From positions 1 to 11,388 of the forward strand of contig CAZCGU010000025.1 of NCBI GenBank assembly GCA_964498525.1: a DNA stretch of 11,388 nucleotides, given 5' to 3'. Positions 6,695 to 11,388 of this stretch are shown in pieces. The stretch is from DTU098 sp964498525 (lineage in GTDB: Bacteria; Bacillota; Desulfotomaculia; Desulfotomaculales; Pelotomaculaceae). Numbering within the stretch: the first letter of the stretch is position 1; every line of letters starts with the position of its first letter. Under the pieces are notes generated by a model. That model was not told where the DNA came from, ran no database searches, and saw only the letters and a list, made by a program, of their open reading frames with translations. A program made the position numbers and the translations under genes.

Positions 6695-7407
6695 TGTAGG
6701 GCACCTCCCAGTGGAACCATTTCAGCAAGCCGAGTGAACATGTAAAGAGCTCCAAATCCAATGAAAAGGATTATAACGGTAATGCCCTTCAAAATATAAC
6801 CCATCTTATGACGCTCAAACCATCCCCATTTTACAAAAATGCGGTACAGACCAAAACCGGCATGATATTCACCGGCTATTAGCAGGGCAATATAGAACCA
6901 GAGGTAATATTTAATACTAAATCCGCCCATAAAAGCAATACCGTCTACAGCTACGCGGTGAGCGCTCTTTGTTGCCTCAATTGGCCAGGTCGTCATGATT
7001 GTCCACAGGTGCATACTGGCCATAATACCGATAATTAAGGCAGTAATGACCTGTCCGACCCAAATCCAGGTATCGGTGTGTCTGAGTGACTTGGTTAACC
7101 GCCAGGCAATCCGGAGATCACGCAAGCGCATGGGCGCCCGGCGCCCGGCCATGAAAATGTGGATGAGGATAACCAGTACCGTTGCGGGTATGCCAATCTG
7201 AGCCAAATAATATTTATCCAGTCCCTCTGACAGTGTATTAAATAAGACACCGTTGTTGATATAAATCGTACCCACGAACAGCATATGCATCCACAGGAAA
7301 CCTACCAGTATAATACCGGTTACTGATTCAGCCAGATCAATATATAAATCTGTTTTCGGATTTGCATTTTGGTTCAAGGTTTTCTGCAAATTCTTTGCAA
7401 GTTCCAT
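6691..7407 (-). CDS. sdhC: Dihaem cytochrome b membrane subunit of succinate:quinone oxidoreductase
   Basis: This is the type B membrane anchor, 238 residues with five hydrophobic helices (about 25-50, 70-90, 112-140, 158-188, 205-228), which binds two haems b and quinone. Four histidines suit the haem ligands: H41 (WMHMLF), H83 (LIHIFM), H133 (SMHLWT) and H182 (EYHAGFG). They match Wolinella FrdC H44, H93, H143 and H182 in order and context. E180, two residues before the last ligand, matches the Wolinella E-pathway glutamate, and the following GLYR.FVKWGWF is near-identical in pattern. It is the first gene of the operon. The ATG is preceded by AAAGGAG at 7 nt. The substrate is probably menaquinone, inferred from the family. 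No separate SdhD is expected for this type. Confidence 0.95.
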   Translation of the reverse strand: MELAKNLQKTLNQNANPKTDLYIDLAESVTGIILVGFLWMHMLFVGTIYINNGVLFNTLSEGLDKYYLAQIGIPATVLVILIHIFMAGRRAPMRLRDLRIAWRLTKSLRHTDTWIWVGQVITALIIGIMASMHLWTIMTTWPIEATKSAHRVAVDGIAFMGGFSIKYYLWFYIALLIAGEYHAGFGLYRIFVKWGWFERHKMGYILKGITVIILFIGFGALYMFTRLAEMVPLGGALH

Positions 7408-7605
7408 ATTACTCTCCTTTCCCCAAGGACATATTGACGCTTAAAAATCCCTACACCTCACACCAAATATTCCGGCAAAAAACGCAACATGAAATGACCC
7501 CGGGGCCCCAGGCCCTTTGTGGCAGCGACTGAAAACTATCCCCCTTTTAAACCGGTTAATTCTGATCGCAGTACCCTGGCCAGAAAAACCCGGATAAGTT
7601 AATTT
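7408..7605 (-). promoter_or_regulatory. Long sdhCAB leader with a GC-rich palindromic block
   Basis: This is the sdhC upstream region, about 200 nt if transcription starts near the dyad at 7606-7629. It holds a GGGGCCCC palindrome inside a longer GC-rich run (7496-7514) in otherwise AT-rich DNA. Read on the minus strand it can also fold as GGGCC/GGCCC, and about 25 nt later comes a T6 run (near 7478-7483). An AACCGGTT palindrome lies near 7550-7557. No known riboswitch is recognised. Attenuation is possible but not shown. Confidence 0.3.
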
Positions 7606-7629
7606 AGCTATCTATATATTAAGATAGCT
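7606..7629. promoter_or_regulatory. Perfect 8-bp dyad, candidate operator at the sdh promoter
   Basis: AGCTATCT and AGATAGCT form a perfect inverted repeat around an 8-nt AT-only centre. On the minus strand the centre contains TATATA, with TTGGTT 17 nt upstream: a weak SigA-like pair. A dyad over a -10 box is a common arrangement for a repressor site. The alternative is a plus-strand hairpin followed by TTTT, i.e. a weak terminator. No regulator gene is nearby. Confidence 0.38.
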
Positions 7630-7893
7630 TTTCTGAACCAAACCTGTATCACATCCCCCCTTCAAAAAAAAATAAAAATAATTCCAACAATAAATAATGC
7701 AAAAGAGATGCCATGGTGCAATGGGGGTTAGATACCCGTATTTTCTAAAATTATTAAAGGTGCCTGTCCCAGAAAAATTAAATAAATTAGAATTAGAGGA
7801 TAATCTTCATAATTTGGAGAATCACAAGATATTTAAAGGATTCACAAGAACAACAGGTTACCAGGCATTCTTATTTGTGTTTATAATTTTTAA
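7630..7893. other. AT-rich intergenic region without a recognised gene
   Basis: This stretch contains poly-A runs, a short plus-strand open frame (7697-7900, 67 codons) with no ribosome site, and an isolated GGTGCCTGTCCC motif near 7759-7770. The frame's translation is lysine- and phenylalanine-rich and resembles nothing I know. I treat it as non-coding or as degraded accessory DNA. Confidence 0.4.
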
Positions 7894-7992
7894 AATATAG
7901 AAACATCAAAAGCCGCTCAACCAGGAGCAAAATGTAATTATTTAACACCTGCAGATGTTTATTTGCCTGGCCTTTCCTTAAAAAACCTTTAA
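7894..7992 (+). pseudogene. Possible relic of a transposase C-terminus
   Basis: This 32-codon open frame has no start codon context and ends with TAA at 7990. It contains LTPADVY (7942-7962), which resembles the motif near the C-terminus of IS3- and IS481-type DDE transposases, where a HQ.L.Y segment usually precedes (here replaced by AQPGAKCNY). No upstream catalytic region and no inverted terminal repeats are visible. If real, it is a strongly decayed fragment; a seven-residue match could also be chance. Confidence 0.25.
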
Positions 7993-8051
7993 TTTTTTTC
8001 CAGTTAAATTCCCACCGGATTCTCCTGGCAGTATAAAATTATGTTACAAGA

Positions 8052-8081
8052 TTGACGCCAGTTTTAAGACTTTATTATTGT
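8052..8081 (+). promoter_or_regulatory. Candidate promoter for the CxxC small protein gene
   Basis: TTGACG (8052-8057, five of six consensus positions) is followed after 18 nt by TATTGT (8076-8081, four of six). The start would lie near 8088, giving a leader of about 85 nt before the TTG codon at 8173. No other box pair in the region fits better. Confidence 0.4.
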
Positions 8082-8172
8082 AAATATAACCCCTCAGCTG
8101 CCTGTTTCTGGTTGTATTTTTCCCTGCTTCTGTTTAAAATGTCATTATTCAATGGAAGGGGAGGTATTGTTT

Positions 8173-8508
8173 TTGGTAAAACTGCATTGCGACGTTTGCG
8201 GCAAAGAAGTATTACCGGACGAGGGAACGCTTTCCTGGAGGGATGATGGTAACACCCTGAGCGATTTCCGGATTACCCACAAACTAGATCAGAGCCACTC
8301 CGACCCCGGGCAGGTTTCTTACATTCACCTCTGGATGCTTACAGGTGTTGCAGGTTACACGAAATTCATCCAATTGCTTGTGGATCACTGGGGAAAAGGG
8401 TATGTACTCAAAGACAACAAAGAGCTAAAAAAAGCACTTGATCAAATCAGCAATTATATCTGGCAAAAGAACAAAATATCTGAACAGAACTCAGGGCAAA
8501 GGGATTAA
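8173..8508 (+). CDS. Hypothetical protein with N-terminal CxxC
   Basis: I do not recognise this family. The product is 111 residues, hydrophilic and probably cytoplasmic. The N-terminus has HCDVCGKEV (H5, C6, C9), a zinc-knuckle-like start, but no second Cys pair is present, so a full zinc ribbon is unlikely unless histidines further on (H27, H33, H43) take part. The second half is predicted helical (KFIQLLVDHW, then NKELKKALDQISNYIWQ). An in-frame ATG lies at 8152, but GGGGAGGT (8158-8165) sits 7 nt before the TTG at 8173, so TTG is the better start. A candidate promoter lies at 8052-8081. Codon use and composition look coding. The gene is followed, partly overlapping its end in another frame, by a second short coding-like frame. 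Confidence 0.72.
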   Translation: MVKLHCDVCGKEVLPDEGTLSWRDDGNTLSDFRITHKLDQSHSDPGQVSYIHLWMLTGVAGYTKFIQLLVDHWGKGYVLKDNKELKKALDQISNYIWQKNKISEQNSGQRD

Positions 8509-8561
8509 TACCATATCTTTGCCGGGCGCTGACGTCGGCGGTAATCCAAGCCTTAGCCGGA

Positions 8562-8687
8562 ATGGGCTGGTTAACGGAAGTAGAAGTTGCCCGGATTAAG
8601 TCCAGGATGCGTTTATCCATAACTAACCACAGGGGGGAAGAAATCGGTTCCCTGGAAGCCGCGGCAGCCTTCCATAAATACAAATAA
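8562..8687 (+). CDS. Short coding-like frame, possible small or frameshifted gene
   Basis: From ATG 8562 this encodes 41 residues beginning MGWLTEVEVARIKSRM and ending AAAAFHKYK. The frame stays open upstream to a TGA at 8481-8483, and the upstream residues also look protein-like (RALTSAVIQALAG), yet contain no ATG, GTG or TTG codon. The LTEVEVARIK stretch resembles short helix-turn motifs in many small bacterial proteins. No ribosome site precedes the ATG. Possibilities are a small gene, a rare start codon, or the 3' part of the 8173 gene after a +1 shift. I cannot choose between them. Confidence 0.35.
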   Translation: MGWLTEVEVARIKSRMRLSITNHRGEEIGSLEAAAAFHKYK

Positions 8688-8776
8688 AACCTTCACGGTT
8701 TCTTCTATCCCTGCCGACATCGAAAACCCGTGTATGTTTTAGTCAACACTGCACAAGCTAATACAGGTGATAACTT

Positions 8777-9841
8777 GTGAAAGTTTGCATAATTGGAGCG
8801 GGGGTATCGGGCCTTGCCTGCGCTCTTACCCTGGAAAAACACGGGATCAAACCTGATCTGTACGAACAGTTTGATTGCTGCGGAGGAAGGGTCCCTTTTA
8901 TTGTCTGTTTTCTTCAAGTTATGCACAGGCCGGTGACAAATCTCCTTCTTGATCTTTCGATAAATTACGGTATAAATATCAAACCCGTTAATCCTTTAAA
9001 AAGAATAATAAGGTTCAGCCCCAATAATATTTCCCGTACTGTGGGGCAACTGGGCAATATTTTTGAACTGGGGCCTTCTCCCCGCTCGATTACCAGCCAA
9101 TTATACGCACGCCTGGATACCCCGATATGGTTTAATGCTGTGGCGGACATTTCCAAATTAACCTCCCGTTACGACAAAGTGATTGTGGCCACAGGCTCAC
9201 CCTATATCGCCAAAAAACTGGGACTGTGGACAGACATTTTTCGGGGATGGGTAAGAGGGGCGGTGGTATCCGGCAACTTCGATCCCCATACCTGGATGAT
9301 CTGGTTTAATAAAAAATATGCCAATAACGGATATGCTTACTTGGGGCCCTTTAGTTCAAACAAAGCTTCCCTGGTCCTCGTTGTTTCGGATGTTAAGGAG
9401 GAAGAAATGGAGGTCCGCTGGAACAGCTTCCTGGAAACGGAAAAGATAGTCTACCGGCAAGAAGAAAAATTTATCCTGGAGCATATAGCGGGTACATGCC
9501 GCCCAAGGCAAACCGGAAACATTATACTTGTAGGAAATAGCGCCGGGTTGATGGAATCCACCTTCGGCTTTGGTCTCAATCACGCAATTATTAGCGGGGT
9601 GCTTGCCGCCCGGTCTTTGATTTATAACACGTCTTACGAAGCAAACATTTCCTTCTTAAATGAAAAACTGCATCAAAGCAAACTGCTTCGACAAAGACTT
9701 GATGCTTTTAGAAACGAAAATTACGATCAACTGCTGAGCATATATAATATACCCCTCCTGGACTATCTCATCTATCATACAAACCTGGATATACTTAAAA
9801 TTCACGCCGGTTTCTCGGAAAAAATCAGCTCGAAACTTTGA
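8777..9841 (+). CDS. FAD-dependent oxidoreductase, geranylgeranyl-reductase/PHBH-like fold
   Basis: This is a flavoprotein of unknown substrate, 354 residues. The N-terminal FAD-binding motif IIGAGVSGLACAL has GxGxxG at 7-12, and E30 ends the second strand (LYEQ). An ATG motif follows at 138-140 (VIVATGS). The late FAD motif ILVGNSAGLMESTFGFGLNHAIISG (250-274) resembles geranylgeranyl reductases and related hydroxylases. In those the third position is normally Asp (GDAAG); here it is Asn254. No membrane segment is visible; two adjacent Cys (34-35) follow the first motif. The GTG start at 8777 has AGGTGA 7 nt upstream. A hairpin overlaps the stop codon. It has no neighbouring isoprenoid or quinone gene, so lipid saturation is only one option. 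The fold is confident, the substrate unknown. Confidence 0.75.
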   Translation: MKVCIIGAGVSGLACALTLEKHGIKPDLYEQFDCCGGRVPFIVCFLQVMHRPVTNLLLDLSINYGINIKPVNPLKRIIRFSPNNISRTVGQLGNIFELGPSPRSITSQLYARLDTPIWFNAVADISKLTSRYDKVIVATGSPYIAKKLGLWTDIFRGWVRGAVVSGNFDPHTWMIWFNKKYANNGYAYLGPFSSNKASLVLVVSDVKEEEMEVRWNSFLETEKIVYRQEEKFILEHIAGTCRPRQTGNIILVGNSAGLMESTFGFGLNHAIISGVLAARSLIYNTSYEANISFLNEKLHQSKLLRQRLDAFRNENYDQLLSIYNIPLLDYLIYHTNLDILKIHAGFSEKISSKL

Positions 9842-9876
9842 TAGCGCCGGATCACCGCAGGCGCTATCAATATTTC
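9840..9876 (+). terminator. Probable terminator of the FAD oxidoreductase gene
   Basis: GATAGCGCC (9840-9848) and GGCGCTATC (9860-9868) form a perfect 9-bp stem with an 11-nt loop, starting within the TGA stop codon. The tail is AATATTT, so the T-tract is poor. Position and stem strength favour a terminator, possibly inefficient. Confidence 0.6.
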
Positions 9877-10108
9877 AGAATAATTCATCCATAGGTGCGG
9901 TATTCCCGCCAGTCTATTTTCAACAAACGTCACGCTGGAAGGGGAATATCCCCAGTCCATATGGCCGGGTACTCAAGTACTTCTCGATATCCCAAGAATC
10001 GAAAGGACAATACTAATTATTATAAATTCACCTTGCTTTTATTGGCAAATAAGATTAATCCGATTACAAACATGTATTTCTATTTATCATACTTAAAGGG
10101 ATAGAATA
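9877..10108. other. Intergenic region upstream of the amidohydrolase
   Basis: No gene is recognised. A 69-codon open frame (9895-10104) lacks a ribosome site and has a random-looking translation. The left half (9895-10000) is more GC-rich than the right half, which is strongly AT-rich and should contain the promoter of the next gene. TAGAAT (10102-10107) could be a -10 box but lacks a -35 partner. Confidence 0.4.
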
Positions 10109-10123
10109 ATCTTAGATTAAGAT
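10109..10123. promoter_or_regulatory. Perfect dyad upstream of the amidohydrolase
   Basis: ATCTTA-GAT-TAAGAT is a perfect inverted repeat with a 3-nt centre, lying directly after a possible TAGAAT -10 box and 16 nt before the ribosome site. The position suits an operator at the transcription start, but such short AT-rich dyads also arise by chance. Confidence 0.28.
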
Positions 10124-10153
10124 CTAGTTTAGAAGATTGGAGTGAATCTGTAA

Positions 10154-10987
10154 TTGAAGACTGCTATTATTGATTTCCACGTGCACCTGTCAGAATACGA
10201 ATCCTTTGGTGAAGACGCTTTTAATTTTTTCTCCAGTGCCTATCCTTCCAAGGAAAAGTATGTTCAATTTTGCAGGGTACATAGCGACCCCCGGAACTTT
10301 TTGCAGTTAATGGACCGAAATGGGGTGGATTATTCTGTTGTGCTGGCGGAAATCTCACCCCTTTCCACCGGTGTTGCCACAAATGAAATGGTGGAGGCCT
10401 TCTGCCAGGCCAGTCCCAGATTAATACCTTTTTGCACGATTAATCCTTACCTGCACCCGGATATGGGTCCTATGCTGGAGGATTTATGCCTGAACCATGG
10501 CTTTAAGGGACTGAAGCTGCTGCCTTCATATAATTATTTTTACCCTAATGAAAGCTTCCTTTACCCTTTGTACGCTGTTGCCGAAAGGCTAGGCGTTCCT
10601 GTACTCTTCCATACGGGATCTTCAATTTTTCGAGGTACCCGGATAAAGTACGCCAATCCAATTTATTATGACGATGTGGCTTTGGACTTTCCAGACATGA
10701 AGATTATCATGGCCCACGGCGGACGGGGTTTCTGGTATAACGAAGCAATGGGCATAGCCCGCCTGCACAAAAATGTTTACATTGAAGTTTCGGGCCTGCC
10801 ACCCCAAAAGCTGCTGGAATTCTTCCCCGATATGGGGCGTTTTGCCGACAAATTTATTTTTGGTACCGACTGGCCCAGTGTAGATGTTAAAAAGAACATT
10901 GAAGTTATCAGGAATCTGAATCTCCCCCGGGAGGCTGTAGAGAAAATCCTGGGGGAAAACGCTAAAAAGATTCTGGGCCTGGATTGA
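10154..10987 (+). CDS. Metal-dependent amidohydrolase (amidohydrolase 2 / PF04909 type)
   Basis: This TIM-barrel hydrolase or decarboxylase has 277 residues. Metal-site residues typical of the superfamily are visible: HVH (H9, H11) at the end of strand 1, H153 (LFHTGSS), H188 (MAHGGRG) and D239 (FGTDWPS). The GFKGLKLLP segment (116-124) is characteristic of the PF04909 group, which includes uronate isomerase-like and amino-carboxymuconate decarboxylase-like enzymes. The substrate cannot be read from the sequence. The TTG start at 10154 has GGAGTG 9 nt upstream and places the HxH motif at the expected distance from the N-terminus. It appears to be a single gene with a 300-bp upstream gap and a possible operator. 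A structured element with a T-rich tail follows it (11018-11148). The family is firm, the function open. Confidence 0.85.
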   Translation: MKTAIIDFHVHLSEYESFGEDAFNFFSSAYPSKEKYVQFCRVHSDPRNFLQLMDRNGVDYSVVLAEISPLSTGVATNEMVEAFCQASPRLIPFCTINPYLHPDMGPMLEDLCLNHGFKGLKLLPSYNYFYPNESFLYPLYAVAERLGVPVLFHTGSSIFRGTRIKYANPIYYDDVALDFPDMKIIMAHGGRGFWYNEAMGIARLHKNVYIEVSGLPPQKLLEFFPDMGRFADKFIFGTDWPSVDVKKNIEVIRNLNLPREAVEKILGENAKKILGLD

Positions 10988-11017
10988 TGTGAAAATTGTG
11001 CATTACCCGGGCTTATT

Positions 11018-11148
11018 ACGGGAGCAGTCGGGTTAACGATACCCCCTCCGGCAATGACCTTGCAGTCATAATGAATTTCCCGCCCCAGGCAAGGTAATTG
11101 CACTACCCCATTAAACTGACTGGGCGTCACAGATCCCGTTTTCTTTTT
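11018..11148 (+). other. Long bulged inverted repeat with T-rich tail, possible structured RNA
   Basis: Three nested arm pairs are visible. The inner pair, GCAATGACCTTGC (11051-11063) with GCAAGGTAATTGC (11089-11101), matches at 12 of 13 positions around a 25-nt loop. The middle pair, CAGTCGGGTTAA (11025-11036) with TTAAACTGACTG (11111-11122), has one G-T pair and one mismatch. The outer pair is ACGGGA (11018-11023) with TCCCGT (11134-11139). A C-rich internal loop of 14 by 9 nt separates inner and middle stems. On the plus strand the structure runs into TTTTCTTTTT (11139-11148). It could be an elaborate 3' end of the amidohydrolase transcript, a small RNA with a rod shape like 6S RNA, or a small mobile inverted-repeat element. 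I do not recognise it. Confidence 0.4.
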
Positions 11149-11199
11149 AATACCTAATTTAACGCCCGTGACTAATTTTTTAATGTTTTGTATTAAAAC

Positions 11200-11238
11200 A
11201 TAAAATTGGCAGGTTGTTCCAGTCCTGGAACCCCTGCC
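11200..11238 (-). terminator. Intrinsic terminator of the tRNA operon
   Basis: On the minus strand GGCAGG pairs with CCTGCC (outer), and TTCCA with TGGAA (inner) around a GGAC loop, followed by AATTTTATGTTT. It begins 15 nt past the tRNA-Cys CCA end, the expected place for ending the tRNA transcript. Confidence 0.8.
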
Positions 11239-11252
11239 ATTTCTCGTTCTCT

Positions 11253-11327
11253 TGGAGGCGACACCCGGATTTGAACCGGGGAATGGAGGATTTGCAGTCC
11301 TCTGCCTTACCACTTGGCTATGTCGCC
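11253..11327 (-). tRNA. tRNA-Cys (anticodon GCA)
   Basis: The acceptor arms GGCGACA and TGTCGCC pair perfectly. The anticodon loop CTGCAAA carries GCA, and the T-loop is TTCAAAT. The discriminator base is U, the known cysteine identity base, and CCA is encoded. The length is 75 nt including CCA. It lies 7 nt downstream of tRNA-Gly and is followed by a hairpin terminator, so the two are one transcript. Confidence 0.97.
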
Positions 11328-11334
11328 GATCAAA

Positions 11335-11388
11335 TGGAGCGGAAGACGGGATTCGAACCCGCGACCCTCGCCTTGGCAAGGCGATGCT
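11335..11388 (-). tRNA. tRNA-Gly (anticodon GCC), 5' part outside the window
   Basis: The visible part runs from the end of the D-arm to the encoded CCA. It shows the anticodon stem TCGCC/GGCGA around loop TTGCCAA (anticodon GCC), the T-arm with TTCGAAT, the acceptor 3' strand CTTCCGC, discriminator U and CCA. The 5' acceptor strand and D-arm are cut off by the window edge. It is transcribed leftward ahead of tRNA-Cys. Confidence 0.95.

Noticed and set aside
7697..7900. 67-codon plus-strand open frame upstream of sdhC
   Set aside because: No ribosome site, AT-driven composition and no family resemblance. Recorded only as part of the gene-free region.
8447..8683. 78-codon minus-strand frame opposite the end of the CxxC gene
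   Set aside because: It is antisense to both the 8173 gene tail and the plus-strand coding-like frame at 8562-8687, and it lacks a ribosome site.
8691..8712. Short AAACC/GGTTT hairpin followed by T-rich DNA
   Set aside because: Only 5 bp of stem with weak pairing. Too little to call a terminator after the 8562-8687 frame.
9895..10104. 69-codon plus-strand frame between the oxidoreductase and the amidohydrolase
   Set aside because: No ribosome site, mixed composition, random-looking translation and no conserved motif visible.
10777..11379. 200-codon minus-strand open frame
   Set aside because: It runs antisense through the amidohydrolase C-terminus and straight through the tRNA-Cys and tRNA-Gly genes and their terminator. 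Its start has no ribosome site. The openness is incidental, although the part over 10990-11170 lies in the unexplained inverted repeat.

Overview
The window looks like chromosomal DNA of an endospore-forming, low-to-mid G+C anaerobic Firmicute. The best guess is the Peptococcaceae group (Desulfotomaculum / Pelotomaculum-like); this is inferred from protein character, not from a search. Evidence: a YunB sporulation protein, a TyrZ-type tyrosyl-tRNA synthetase, strong Shine-Dalgarno sites before frequent TTG/GTG starts, and a Wolinella-type dihaem quinone-linked succinate dehydrogenase/fumarate reductase.

Layout. At the far left a promoter-like sequence points leftward out of the window. Then, on the minus strand, come yunB, tyrS (own extended -10 promoter, own terminator, no T-box leader) and an M55/DppA-type D-aminopeptidase with a better-supported GTG start at 3454. 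A small plus-strand gene for an 81-residue protein with six cysteines (3803-4048) converges on the sdh operon, and both share one strong bidirectional terminator (4047-4083). The minus-strand operon sdhC-sdhA-sdhB (7407 down to 4100) encodes a complete membrane-bound complex: a five-helix dihaem cytochrome b, a covalent-FAD flavoprotein and a three-cluster iron-sulfur subunit. Nearly all cofactor and catalytic residues fall at or within one to three positions of their numbering in Wolinella succinogenes FrdCAB. The complex links succinate/fumarate to the quinone pool. It could run as fumarate reductase or, as in syntrophic propionate oxidisers, as succinate dehydrogenase driven by membrane potential; sequence alone does not fix the direction.

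The sdhC upstream region (7408-8150) has no confident gene. It holds a perfect 8-bp dyad near a possible promoter, a GC-rich palindromic block, and a short frame ending in a transposase-like LTPADVY motif that may be an insertion-sequence relic.

The right part is plus-strand: a small CxxC protein of unknown function, a short unrecognised coding-like frame, an FAD-dependent oxidoreductase of the geranylgeranyl-reductase/PHBH-like fold, and a PF04909-type amidohydrolase. Between the amidohydrolase and two minus-strand tRNA genes lies a long, bulged inverted repeat of about 120 nt followed by a T-rich tract. It is the least explained element of the window. The right edge carries tRNA-Cys(GCA) complete and tRNA-Gly(GCC) cut by the window end, transcribed leftward into a clear hairpin terminator.

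No CRISPR array, complete insertion sequence, phage module or recognisable novel defence system is visible. Most of the window is housekeeping and energy metabolism; the unusual items are small proteins, a structured intergenic element and details of the respiratory complex.
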